Source: Actinomortierella ambigua (lineage: Eukaryota > Mortierellomycota > Mortierellomycetes > Mortierellales > Mortierellaceae). From it: a stretch of 33,771 nt of DNA. Shown here one piece after another: positions 9,851 through 21,405 of the stretch. The stretch lies in NCBI GenBank assembly GCA_016098155.1, contig JAAAJB010000361.1, forward strand, positions 2,350-36,120. The letters run 5' to 3'. Position 1 is the first letter of the stretch; each line of letters begins with the position of its first letter. Below the pieces are notes generated by a model that had not been told where the DNA came from, made no database searches, and was given only the letters and a program-made list of their open reading frames with translations. Made by a program: the position numbers and the translations under genes.

Positions 9851-12800
9851 ATGTCCATCCACCCAACCCAACATTCACATATCTTCTCGGCCTTGCCTTC
9901 ATCGCCGTTTCTGGCCGCGGAGTCAAACCAGCATTGCATTGGTAGCATCGACACTACCGCCCAGCACAAGTTGTTGACGAAGCGAGTCCTCGAACAGCCA
10001 GGAACGCGTGCCTCTGGCAGTCAGACGATCGATTCTACCAATCCACCCCAAATTGCTAGTCGCCCGCGCGCACGCAGTAACCAGAGTAAAAAAGACTTGG
10101 TTCATCAGCAGCTCCGGGCTGTTCAGGATAGTCTGGCTCAGTTGTCATCGGAGAACGCCGTCGTCGCTAGGACCCCTTGTTTCCCATTGACAGTGGGAGC
10201 TGGACTCCCAGTGTCGCCTTTTGCCAGCCCAGTCTGTTTGCCCCCCAGTCAAGTGGCTCCCATATTCGGGTCCCTACCCCTCCCTGCCAAGTTTTCAGTC
10301 CCACCTCGCTTGTCTGTGGTTGCTGCGTCCGCTGCCGGAGCTACTACAAGAGCTGCTGCTGGAGCGGCTGCTCATCAGCACTCTGCTGCTTCTGCTTCTG
10401 CTGCTCAATCACGCTACTCCACAACGCCTCCGTCTTCTTCCTTGTCAATTTCTCCTGCTCCTTCCTTCCCATCATGGCATGAGCCATCGGATGGCTTGTC
10501 GCAGAAGCCATCCTTGCAACTCGCAACGACGATTCCCTGCCCTGAAAAGCTACTGTCAGCTGGCCAGACAATTCCTTTGTTGCATTCTTCACAGTCTTTC
10601 TGCTCGTCTTCACTTCCCCCATCTCCAACTCCATCTCCTCCAATCCCCCCCTCCGCAACCAGCCCCTCTAACGCTTCGGTGACGAAAACCACGGCGATCA
10701 CGAAGACCACGACACCGGTCCCTGCGACACTTGCTACGACTCATTCACAACTACCTCCGTCTCCTGTCCACGAAGAGCCGTCGCCATCCTGTGGTAGTAC
10801 AGTTCCCTCCTTGAAGGCGAAGAAGACAAAGAACAAGAATAAGAACAAAACCCGCCAGCGAACTGCAGTCCTAGCGACTCCATACACGAGTTTAGGCAGC
10901 AACAGCAGTAGCACCACCACTCTTCTTTCTGGATTGCAGGAAGAAACACCTCTGGACGAGAACGATCACTTGCTTGTGACTTCAGCACTGCCGTCGATCG
11001 CTTCTTTGTCATCGCGTTCTGATCCTTGTGCCTCCTATACCTCTTCTCTTTCTTCTTCTTCGCCCTCTTCCTCTTCTTCTGGCTCTTCTTCTGCCTCTTT
11101 TCCGCCGTCTTCATCAGACTTCTCTTCTTGTGTCTCTTCTTCTCTCTCTTCTCCTTCTCTCTCTCCTTCTCTCTCTTCTTCTTTTCCCTCCTCTCCTTCT
11201 TCTTTCCCTTCCTCTCCTTCTTCCGCTTCTACCTTTGCTTCAAGCACCACTTTCTACACAATTGCTTCTGCTACTCCTCCTCCCTCTTATCCTTCTTCAC
11301 GCTCCTTTACTCCACGAGCGGCCTTAGCGCCTCGCAAGAGATTTCCAGAAACACCCGCCCTGACTCCCTTGGATACCAAACCATCTCGCCTCTATCCTCC
11401 GGCCTTCAACGCCAGCCGTGAATCCCTCAGCTCGCTCTCCACCATGCTGAGCTCCACCGGTTCCTCTCCTACGGCTCCCACGTTTTCGGAGGCATCGACC
11501 GCAGCGTCCTCTCCCACTAGTCCCACTTCGAGCACCAACCTCCCCTCGCCCTCGTCCCCATCCACCGCCTATGACCTGGCCTCCACAGAAGCCACCTACA
11601 TTTCCTCGCTCAAGGTACCCCGCCCCCATCCTTCCATCCAACCCACCAACCTCCCAACTCAACCCCACCCCACCAATCCGTGTCCCCCTCGCCCTTCCCC
11701 CACCCGTCCCTTCTCCGTCACCCCCTCCTCCTCCTTCTGCCACCCCTTCTTTCCGTACCTCTCCTGCCCTCCCTCCCCGTCTCGCCTTCCAACACCGCTT
11801 TTCCATGAGTAATCTCCCCTCGCCTCCCCTCCTCCGACACCACCAAAGAGACGGGCCCTGCCATCATCATCCCTGCCTCGACTTTCTGACTCGTTCCACA
11901 CAACTTGCTCTCACCCCTTCCATTGTTCGCACCATTTCCATGCACTCTGCATCATATCTCTACTGCAAGAACTAATAATTCACGCAACAAAACAACAACA
12001 CCCGGCTCAAGATGCCACACAGAACGGATTTCTCTTTTTATTTTGACTGCTCGTGACTCTACCATGCTAATGCTATCAACACCATCTCCTTAAAACAAAC
12101 GCGAATTCAAACAGAGTGTTAGCGACACATTGACCCAGGTGTCCGGCAATGTCCTGGCGAGTGGCCGAAAGGACAGCGCCAGTCATCGCAGCCTGATCAA
12201 GAGGTGGAATGAACTGATTCGAGTCCATAGCAGCTTCCACGAGGTATGGAACTAGCTTTCTTCTTCCATAGTCTCTTGCCCCCCTCCCTCCTTCCCTCCT
12301 GCTCTCTCTGCCCTGTTCTTCCTTGCCCTCTGCATGCTTTTTGTTGATGCTTGCGTGTTTTTTTTGAGAACCCACCTTTCAATATCTTTTCTTTGTCTCT
12401 CGCATTGATATGTCTGTCTGTTCATGATGAACCTTCACTCTCTCTCTCCTTGGTTTTCTCTTTACCCCGAGATTGGATCCACTTGCAGCTCGTGTTCTTA
12501 AAATATGTTTGTTGGTACGGGTGTACGCGCTCTGTAGTTCTATGATAGGGGGATGAGTCTTTTCGTTCTTGTGTGACATCCTTTTGTCCTCCTATACATC
12601 CCCCTACTCATTCAGAACATCTTTCTTGCCACCAAGCACTACATATGATGCACGTTTTTTTTCTTTGCCAGGTCATGGGACACAAAGAGAGAGCAGCGGT
12701 TGTGATGGATGTCCTTAAATTTTAGATCCTATGGGAACACACCGTTCCTCCCTGCCATGGCTCGACTGCCATGCTTGCTCTTGGATCCTCTATAGTGTCC

Positions 12801-13283
12801 TCATTTCCTGTCTCTTTTTTTTGGAGTCATTTGGGTGCTCCCATTACTGTCTTTTTGTGTGTCTGTGTGTGTGTATGCGCTGTTTTCCTGTTCAATCTCT
12901 CTTTCAATCGCTCTCTGTTTCTCTCTCTGTGTCTCTCAGTATATCTGTCTCCCTTTTTTTTTTGTCCCTGAAAAGACAAAGACAATACCCAAAATTCCAT
13001 CCGAATCTCTGTCCTCAACCATTTCTTGGCTCGAACGCCCAGCACTCGCCCACTGTTCCCCCATATCAATCCATAAAAGGAATCCATGAGGTGGGCAGCA
13101 CCTCCTTAAATGAGCGAGAAGAGAAAAAGGAGAACGACTGCCAGATAACAACCGACATGTGAACGCAGAGAACGAGAGGCTTTGCGTGTGTGCGAGCGAG
13201 AGAGCGAATCTGTGTGAGTGAGAGTGACAGTGAGAAAATGAAAGTGAGCTTGTGTGGGTATGTAAGAAAGCTAGAGAGAGAGT

Positions 13284-13329
<46 letters not shown>

Positions 13330-16300
13330 GGAGAAATGCAGATACGCGACAAGCAAAATCTGGTCCTGGGACAATGGATGCACACGCGATTTTTCTCTCC
13401 CTCCCTCTCTCCCTCTCTCTCTCATCCATGCTCTCACCAGATGCTGCCAAGCATGTTGCAGAGAACGGAAGGCTCTCGTCTGTAGGAGAGAAAAGCATGC
13501 GTAAAAGGAAGGGACGGAGAAAAAAGGGATGAGACTTTAACCGACCTGCGACAGAGCATCGGTGCTGACAACACTGGTGGAAAAGAAAGGCATTGCTTCA
13601 AGCAGGATAATAATAACTCTGCCAGGCCAGCACCTCTCTTTGCTCGTCTTTCACCATCACTTTCCGCACGCAAACACTTGCATCTGTGACAGGTGACCTT
13701 TCCTACCCCACAGAGAGTACTTCCGCTGTGTGTGTGGATTTAGTATGGAGACAATTTTGTGTGTGAACGTTCCCCTGTGGTCCAAGACGTAGTAGTGTCT
13801 TCTCAATGCTCTTGTAACCGCATAGAACAACCACCCCCTTGGAGAGGTCTCTCCCCCCTGCCCCCCTTACACTTTTGATGACAATGTTGTGATGACCGAG
13901 TGTGTAACTGTGCGGTCCAAAAACCCATCTCACTGCTCGTTCACGTTTATTTTCTCTAACGAGACAACGAGCTCCACTAGCCGTTGCTCATGATGGCTCT
14001 TAGAAAGCTGGCCAGTAACCACTTTTCCTCGAGGCGGCAACTTTCTTGGTTTCCTGCATTATTCTGTATTTGGGCCACGATGTTGCATGGATGCTTCATG
14101 CTCACAGATCATAATGCTTTGCTATTTCGTTGTAGGGCCTCGCCAAGAGCAACGTCAAGCAGGCCGCCAATGCACTAAGTGTTATGGTAAGCGTATCAGT
14201 CTCCTCATCATGCACAAGTCCATGCACTAACGATCCCTGTCTTTGCCCCCCCTCCCTTCCTCTCCTCCTTCTTCCACATCCTCCTGCTATCTCTCCACGT
14301 CTCTGCATTCACCCCATATCTTCGTAGTTTACTACCTGTTTCTTTTCAGCCTGGCTTGATGTTTTGACTTCGCATGCTTATTAGACGGATGAAATCAAAA
14401 AGAGCACATCTCACACACTCGAACAGGTGACTAACCGTTGCATCTCATCTCTCCTCTTCTCTTCTACTTGCGCGTCTCATTCCCCCCCCCCTTCCCTCCC
14501 TCTCTGCCTGTTATCGACCTCCTATATTTCTTTCATGCATGTGCATTTCGTCTCTTGCTGCTCTTTTACATTCTATTCGCGCGCCTCGTCTTCCCAACCC
14601 CCTCACCCATGGCATCGCTCACAAATCCCACATACATCTACTGTTCTCGCTATCACGTTACACCCTTCCCGACAACACCCCACTTTCTCCTCCCCTGATG
14701 CTCGCATCGTCATTCTGGTTCTCTCCTCCTCCCTCCCCCTGTCCCCTGTTGCATCTGAAAATATCCCTCAATATGCGCGATTAGTTGGTAACCCTTGAGC
14801 CCACTCTGATGGATCATGGACGCGACTTGGGTTCGGCCCTGAAAAAGTTGGTTCGCACGGATCAGGTAAAGCTGTTTCCTCCTTCCTCTTTCTCTCCCCG
14901 TCCCCTCTTTTCCCCTTTGCCATTAGTTTGAGAACATCTCTATTCGCGTGGGCAGTAGTAGAGTAGAGGTGAGGTTTGGAAGGCTCTCGGCGCTACATGA
15001 TAACTAACAAGCCAACTCAACATCTTCATCTCCGTGTCATCGCTCCCTCTCCCTCTCCAAACATGAACCATGAACTTGATAATGTCTTCATGCACGCGAT
15101 CTGCAGAAGAATGAGCACGCCTTGACCGACTGGGATACTGCACTTCGCCTTCCCTTTGAACGTCTTCATGCCTATGATGGCTGGCTTCAGGTAAAAGGAA
15201 TACGCAAGGAGGTGATAGCTGCACGAGTAAAGACAACCCTTTTTCTAATATCGTCTCACCCTCTATTTTTTCTTTCTTTCTTTTATTTTTTTTTTTTTGC
15301 TTTTCTTACCTTGCGTCCTCCTTTTCTTGGTCGTCCCCTCACATTTACCTTCGTACTCCACTCATTCACACGTCTGATATCCCTTTGCCTCCCCTACAAC
15401 ATACCAACCTTTCCACTTCACCATTCCTTACACCTCACTACCGTTCAAATGATGTACCAGCGCATCGACCCAGCATCGGCCCTCTCCAAAGAGCCCCGGT
15501 CGCAGATCGCAGGCCTTTCGCATAAGATCAGGATGGTCACTGGTAAGAAGGCTCCTTTCACCTTTCACCACCATCCCCCTACTTACCCCTCAACCCTTCC
15601 GTTGATTATCGTCTGAACAAAGGCCACAACGCCCCCCCCTCCTTCCCCCTACCTGCCTTAACTAAGCATTTGTGGCTCATAACGCTCTCTGTCCTACGTA
15701 GATGCTGGCCCAAATCAAAAGGGTGTGCTCCGCCGTCTCAGCACGATTGCTCGCGGCGTCATGAAACGCAAGCCGAACTCCACGCTTGGTGGATTGGATA
15801 ACCTTGCCGAAGAACCTGTGTCACCAACGACTCCGATGACGGCTATGTCAACAGGCATATTTGACTCAATGGCAGTTGGCTCTACCACGTCCATCCAGAG
15901 CAACGCTACTCAAGCACGGTCCTTGTCATCAGCGACGGGCGCTAGGACGCTGCGTGACAAGCCAGGGAAGAACTCGTCGAATCCCAGCCTACCCCTCAAC
16001 AAAGACGGTGCCAACGGGCTCTCGAGCTCGTCCGAGGACACAATTGAGACTGTGATGGATGCTGCAGTAGACGAGGTGACCGAACTGGCTGTCAAACCTC
16101 GACGTGGCATCTTCCCGCGACGTAGCCTTGACAGCGCGCGCCCAATGAGTGGCTGGTTTGCTGATTCTCGGCCCTCGCCCAAGCACAAGGATCAGGAGCA
16201 ACCAGTTACTGTAGCAGCGCCAGTGACTGCGGTCAAACACGAGCCTTTGCCCAAGCGATACTCTCTATTCATCGAGCCAGATGATAACGACACGTTCTCT

Positions 16301-17380
16301 GTCCAGTCCTTTGTCAAGGAGCTAAAGCTTGACTCGTACCTATTTAACAACGTTATCCCAGAGTCTCCCGAGTCTCCTACACACACGGGAGCCTCGACTC
16401 CGGCTCCTGCTTCGCCACGCCCGGCTTTGAGCCGGCGATCCACAAAGTCTGTCAGAAACGACAATGACAGCATTATGACGAACCCTTCCTCCCATCACAA
16501 CACTGAGATGACAACTGTAAGCTATGACATTAATTTCTCCAAAGACGAAGACATCTCTATGACAGCTGATGAAGACGATGTCGACGCTATGGTGACCACC
16601 CCAACGAAAACCACGGTGTCTAGCCCACCAACACCAACACCGACGCCGACACCGACACCGACACCAACACCGACACCGACACACCAACGCAAGCGCACAA
16701 CATCCCAGCAGCTGTCACCACGCCTGCGCCAGGGCCGGCACCAAGAGTCGATTAATGGCATTGTGGCGTCAACAGCCAAGAATCTGGAGGCTTCGTTCGT
16801 TCCCAGCTCTCAGGGGCCAACACTCTCCAAGGCTTCGTCATTCGAGTCTGTGCAGACCAAGCGATCAACGAGCTCGCTAGCACCCGTCTCGCCTGCGACG
16901 ACGCTCGCGTCCAACAAGGATATGAGCGAGGTGGACACCGCAAGTCTGCCTCCTTTGCCACCACCTTCGGCGCCCATAGCAGTGGCCTTGCCGACCCAGC
17001 AGCCATACAAGCCCAAGAGCTTCACGGCAGCAACCGCTGCGAGCCAGCTGGCTCCCCTGCGACCCAAGACGCACCTGACGATTGCAACGCCATCGATGCC
17101 GCTTAGCCCACTGATGTCGCCTCCATGGTCGACGACCTCATCGCGTGCGTCGACACCAACCTCGCCCAACTACCCCGTAGTGAGCAAGGACCTGATGGCT
17201 CTGCGCCGCGCCAACATGATGGCCAAGTCCGAGTGCTTGCACATGCCCCGCGATATTGTGCCAAAGTCGGGTGTGGATCAGCTGCGGATCACGAACGCCA
17301 AGCAAAAGGCCGAGAAGAAACCACCCGTGCGGTCTCTGATCAGCTTCTGGGAACAGGTGTCGGACCCTGCAGATTGCTGA
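9851..17380 (+). CDS. Large Ser-rich protein with a divergent Dbl-homology (RhoGEF) domain
   Basis: Proposed exons: 9851-11614, 12115-12243, 13441-13481, 13555-13576 (uncertain), 14136-14186, 14385-14426, 14785-14865, 15107-15190, 15461-15542 and 15702-17380. Together they give about 1324 residues. Most introns are phase 0 with good GT-AG ends. Residues 1-575 are disordered, with a long Ser run coded by a TCT/TCC tract (11040-11230). A helical domain then starts at TEATYISSLK and continues SLIKRWNELIRVHSSFHEML, AKSNVKQAANALSVM and LRLPFERLHAYDGWLQRI. The last resembles the DH-domain helix carrying PxQRLxxYxLLL, so GTPase exchange on a Rho/Cdc42-type protein is inferred. No PH domain is visible. 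The C-terminal 560 residues are low complexity, with a Thr-Pro repeat (16628-16683), and end PPVRSLISFWEQVSDPADC. The 22-base exon 4 and the 1.2 kb intron before exon 3 are the weakest parts. A missed exon is possible. Confidence 0.6.
13271..13333. repeat. (GA)n microsatellite in intron of the RhoGEF-like gene
   Basis: This long GA/GTGA tract is followed by TC tracts at 13396-13425, just before the proposed acceptor at 13440. Both lie in the 1.2 kb intron between exons 2 and 3. Confidence 0.8.
16628..16683 (+). repeat. Six-base coding repeat, (Thr-Pro)n
   Basis: Imperfect copies of ACACCG/ACACCA encode about ten Thr-Pro units in the disordered C-terminal part of the RhoGEF-like protein. Variation is at third positions, consistent with selection for the protein repeat or with an old expansion. 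Confidence 0.8.
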
Positions 17381-18229
17381 AAAATCAACAGAAAAAAAAG
17401 AAAACAAACAAAATGATTATTGTGCTTTCTCTCTTCGTGTGCGTGTGTTTTTTTTTATTCTTCTTTCTTTTGGCTAATGCCTTCCTTATGCCACTCTCTC
17501 TTTATTTTCTTGTTGCAAAAGGGAAAAAAGAAAAAAACCATGGCAAAATGGGTTCCCAACAAGTTATACCTTTCATCAAGTTACACCACATCTTCACTTT
17601 TCTTTGTTTTTTTTTCTTCTCTGGTTTATTTTCCAATCTAAGCGAACCAAGTGGTGTACGACATGCGAATGCCCCCTTCCTTCATTGTTATGTAGTCCCT
17701 CGATCACATCATCCACACCCACTCATCCTCTCGATCCCACCAACCGGCACTGTAGTCTCTCCCCTTGCCCCCTCATCCTCATCCTCATCCTCTTCCTCTT
17801 CCTCCTCCCTCCCTCCCGTTCCAGGTCCCACGCCCCACATGGACAAAGTCTCCCTCTCCTACCACAGCAGTGTTTGAATTTTTCCAATACATACCTCGTT
17901 CCAATGAATAATCGCGCTTGCTTTACATTTCGGAGTGTGGTGTATTTTTGATCCGCTGTGGATGTCGTATGGACAATGATGTCTACCCATGTATAGAAAG
18001 GCATGCGCAATATATATAGTCCATTATGCAGGCACATTTCTCCTCTTCTCTCTTCCCTTTTCTGCTCATACCACTCCCCTTCCCCTCTCCACCTCTCTCT
18101 CTTTTTTCTTTCTCTCAATCTCTCTAATCTCTCTCTTTCTCTCATCTCTCTCTGACTTCTGTCTACCTCTCTCTGTCCCCCCATCCCTCTCTGTACCTCC
18201 AACCCTCTCCCCCCTTCCTCGCCAAAACA
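17381..18229. other. Intergenic spacer and leader of the 1009-residue gene
   Basis: The first part is T-rich, as expected of a 3' flank for the RhoGEF-like gene. The last 190 bases are strongly CT-rich (about 18040-18220), typical of a fungal leader. I see no gene. Confidence 0.45.
18011..18018 (+). promoter_or_regulatory. Possible TATA box
   Basis: TATATATA stands about 210 bases upstream of the ATG at 18230 and is followed by a CT-rich leader. Placement fits a promoter for the downstream gene. There is no independent support. Confidence 0.3.
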
Positions 18230-21200
18230 ATGCGTTTATTCACATTTCGTCAATCCAACAGCTCCTCCTCTTCCACCCTCTCCTGCAACAGGTCTTCCTC
18301 CTCTAACGACGCCTGCGACAACATCAGTCCCATTGCCCAAAACAGTCCACTGCCAGTCGACCCACAATGTATCCTCACTCCCCAGCAACCTGATCAACTC
18401 TGGCAGGCACAAGAGCCCCATCCCATTGCCTCCTCACCTTCCTCGACCAAGACGACGACGACGACGACGACAGTCGGTGCAACTCCCTCGACTCTCAAGA
18501 AATGTTTGGTCCGAGTCCAGCACGTCTATCTCCAACAGCGCCAGGTGCGTATCAACCGAGGCCGACGACGACGTCAGCAGCGACATGTACGGTTCTTGGA
18601 GTGGTCGGAGCACCAAGAGCTCGCCGCACGGACCCTCCGCGAGAGTCTGAAACAAAAGGAGCAGCCATACTTGCAGCGTCTGGTCGACCAACAGCGCCAG
18701 CGATTTGACGATTGGGAGCGTCAGAGTGGACAGGCGGCGACGGAGCGGAGCTCAGCGTTGAAACAAACGAAGGCAGTAACAGCGGTGGGCTGCCCGACTC
18801 TTTTTCCTCCCTCTCCTCCCCTTCCTCCCCTTCCACCACCACCACCACCAGATTCATCCTTGCCACCGCCGTTGCCCCCGGAGGGGATGGTAGATAAGCT
18901 TTTGCGCGACGATCAGGTGTTGTCTATCGAGGCTCGCATCGCGTTGGCAGCGGTGCGGATGGGCCATCGACCGTGCACGGTCCGAGAAGGATGGGAGGAA
19001 TTTAGGTTGTTGGTCCGGCGAGAGAAGTGTGATCTCGTGCAGGATTGGCACCAATGGCGTCGACGACGCCTCGTGCGACGGATCGTAGATCTGCAGGCCG
19101 AACAATGCGCGCTCGTGCAGGCTCTGCAGCGATTTGCTCCAGTGTTGATTGACAATAGGAGTCAGGAGCAGCAGCAGCAGCAGCAGCAGCAACATCAACA
19201 ACAACAGCAACAAGAGGAGGAAGAACAACAACAGCAGCAGCAGCAACAGCAGCAGCAGCAAAGCAGGCGGTGTCGGTGGTCTTTCCAATACCTCTTCACT
19301 CCATCGTCGTTGCTACTACCACGACCGAGCTCGTGTGGAAAACGTTCCGCGAGTGCTCTTGTTACTTCGTGTGCGCCACACCCATGTGGTAATACACCAC
19401 CTACACCGACATCTACGCCCACATCACTACCCTTGTTTACATCCACCACCACCCCAAAACCCAAACCTAAGACCAAAACGGCAACCAAACCTTACAATGC
19501 TCGGCTGCCCAAGGTCCTTACTTGGGTCAAGGCCCTCATCTCGTCCTCACGACCATCGTTCAACCTGACACACCCGCTACCACTGCCACGCACCGCATCT
19601 GGTGGCGACCACCGTCACCGTCGTCATCATCATCGCCGCACTCCTACGCCTCAACCTCATCCAGTATCGGCAATACCATCCGTATCCACATCCACATCTG
19701 CATCCGCTTCCGCAGCAGCTACGGCAGCATCCCCTCTTCGTTCATCGCACATCCCAGTCTCCCAACAGCCACAGCCCGACATTGGTATGCCTCCCTCGAC
19801 TTCTGAGGGCCAGCATCTGCGCTCAACACTCGAGATGGCGGCGGGACGACACAACCAGTCGCCAAAGTCAAGTCACCCCAGGAAGAAAAAGGAGGCGAGT
19901 CCACCTAAACACAAGCTAAATGAACCAATATCAGCAACAGCAGGACCACGGGGTAGCGTTACTGCTGGTCGTGCTACTGCGAATGGCCATCCACAACAGC
20001 AACAACCTCAATGCTTCATTGCCCTCCATTACCCCCCTGTCTCGACATCATTGACGTTGACCCTGAGGACTAGAAGCAATCATGGAAACATCAATGATGA
20101 CAATAGCAACGACAATGACAATAGCAATATCAATTGCAGCAGCAACAGCAGCAACAACAACAGCAATAATGACGACAACAACAACAACGACACCACCAGT
20201 AGCAGCAGTAAGAAAAATGGCGCACAGGTGCGTCAGATGCTCGAGCAGCGCCTCGCCAAAGCCGCCGACGCAGAGATCCAAGCCTGGCAAGCCCTTCACG
20301 CTGCCATGACCCATGCACACGAAGATGCCCTAGCTAGGCTGCTCATGCGGCCCACCCCAACCCGCTCTTTCTCTTCTCTTTCCTCCCCTTCCTCCCCTTC
20401 CTCTCCTTCCTTTCCATCCTTTCCTTCTCCTCTGAACACCTCTTCCTCTTCCTCTTCCTCCGTATCCCCACCTTCGCCACTACGCATCACAGCGCCGCCA
20501 CTCTTACCTCGGCCAGCCAAGGCTCAGGTCGACGCACGGACCGACCGGGCCATCGACGCGATCCTAGCCACGATCCTCGAAAAGCGCCAGCGTAAGACCG
20601 AGGAGGTTCAGCTGGCCGAGCTCACACCGTCTCAGCGGCAACAGATGCTACTACAGCAGAAGCCGAAGCAGAAGCAGAGGCAATATCAGAACGTCGCAGA
20701 GACAAGGGCCCTGAAGGTGGTCACCCAGGAAGCGGCGAGTCCAAGATTGATCGAGCTTGTTGATGACAGCGAGGAGGAGAGGGAGGGTGCGGGGGAGGAG
20801 GATGAAGAAGAAGAAGACGAGGAAGAAGAAGACGACGATGAAGAGGAGGAGGAAGAAGAGGAGGATGGGGACGTGGATGAAGACGAAGAAGATGCGGATG
20901 AGCAAGATGACGAGGAGGATGAGGAGGGGGATAGCTTTGGTAGTGGTGGATCGACATCGCAGGCGTCATCGTCACTGATCCAACATGGTCCGCGAAGGAA
21001 GACGATCAACAATAACCACAAGAAAACCAAAAAGGGGACGGAAGACAACCACCACAAGCAAAGGAAGCAAAAGAATAAAGGGGTGTCGCAAGAACGCCAC
21101 AAGAGTCGATTGGAACACCATCGGCGGAAGGTACAGCGCCAGTTGAGCCTCAAGTCCCGCGAACAGACGATGCGCGATGATGTCCGAAGGACCGACGACA

Positions 21201-21259
21201 AGCTCCTCGCGCTCGAAACTCGCACCCGGGCCTGGCAAAAGGAGACCAAAGCCTGGTGA
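18230..21259 (+). CDS. Low-complexity protein of unknown function, 1009 residues
   Basis: A single uninterrupted frame from ATG 18230 to TGA 21259. I do not recognise a family. Ordered-looking parts are a basic helical segment around residues 87-165 (Arg/Gln-rich, HVRFLEWSEHQELAARTL), a second helical segment around 221-308 (REGWEEFRLLVRREKCDLVQDW) and a charged helical C-terminus (about 960-1009). Between them lie Pro-rich (about 187-220), poly-Gln/Glu (312-345), Asn/Ser/Asp-rich (620-655), poly-Ser (about 712-745) and very acidic (844-900) tracts, mostly coded by CAG/CAA, AAC, TCC and GAG/GAA runs. Length without a stop and persistence of frame through five different repeats favour a real gene. 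A nuclear or RNP-type protein is only a guess from composition. Some repeat length may be assembly-dependent. Confidence 0.5.
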   Translation: MRLFTFRQSNSSSSSTLSCNRSSSSNDACDNISPIAQNSPLPVDPQCILTPQQPDQLWQAQEPHPIASSPSSTKTTTTTTTVGATPSTLKKCLVRVQHVYLQQRQVRINRGRRRRQQRHVRFLEWSEHQELAARTLRESLKQKEQPYLQRLVDQQRQRFDDWERQSGQAATERSSALKQTKAVTAVGCPTLFPPSPPLPPLPPPPPPDSSLPPPLPPEGMVDKLLRDDQVLSIEARIALAAVRMGHRPCTVREGWEEFRLLVRREKCDLVQDWHQWRRRRLVRRIVDLQAEQCALVQALQRFAPVLIDNRSQEQQQQQQQQHQQQQQQEEEEQQQQQQQQQQQQSRRCRWSFQYLFTPSSLLLPRPSSCGKRSASALVTSCAPHPCGNTPPTPTSTPTSLPLFTSTTTPKPKPKTKTATKPYNARLPKVLTWVKALISSSRPSFNLTHPLPLPRTASGGDHRHRRHHHRRTPTPQPHPVSAIPSVSTSTSASASAAATAASPLRSSHIPVSQQPQPDIGMPPSTSEGQHLRSTLEMAAGRHNQSPKSSHPRKKKEASPPKHKLNEPISATAGPRGSVTAGRATANGHPQQQQPQCFIALHYPPVSTSLTLTLRTRSNHGNINDDNSNDNDNSNINCSSNSSNNNSNNDDNNNNDTTSSSSKKNGAQVRQMLEQRLAKAADAEIQAWQALHAAMTHAHEDALARLLMRPTPTRSFSSLSSPSSPSSPSFPSFPSPLNTSSSSSSSVSPPSPLRITAPPLLPRPAKAQVDARTDRAIDAILATILEKRQRKTEEVQLAELTPSQRQQMLLQQKPKQKQRQYQNVAETRALKVVTQEAASPRLIELVDDSEEEREGAGEEDEEEEDEEEEDDDEEEEEEEEDGDVDEDEEDADEQDDEEDEEGDSFGSGGSTSQASSSLIQHGPRRKTINNNHKKTKKGTEDNHHKQRKQKNKGVSQERHKSRLEHHRRKVQRQLSLKSREQTMRDDVRRTDDKLLALETRTRAWQKETKAW
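19166..19262 (+). repeat. CAG/CAA repeat encoding poly-Gln
   Basis: Two CAG/CAA blocks separated by a short GAG/GAA block encode two poly-Gln runs with Glu between them in the 1009-residue protein. Mixed CAG and CAA codons argue for an old tract rather than a fresh slippage product. Confidence 0.85.
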
Positions 21260-21405
21260 CCTAAAAAAAAGGGGGGATGTCTCTCTCTCTCGCCCCCAAC
21301 ACACATCATAGATGCATGTATATCATCATTTACACCCTCGTGCAGGTAGAACAAAAAGAACTTTTTATGCATTCTCTTTCTGTGGGTCGGTAGAGCCTTG
21401 CTATT

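Noticed and set aside
9219..9977. 252-codon plus-strand frame in the spacer before the RhoGEF-like gene
   Set aside because: It is mostly Phe/Ser/Leu coded by a CT/T-rich tract, has no domain, and overlaps the leader of the real gene in another frame.
19149..19270. CRISPR-like or satellite array
   Set aside because: It is a CAG/CAA trinucleotide tract inside a coding frame, with no spacer structure; the genome is eukaryotic.
20686..21372. 228-codon minus-strand frame with a long poly-Ser run
   Set aside because: It is the antisense of the GAG/GAA acidic tract of the 1009-residue gene. Its poly-Ser is a mirror of that repeat.
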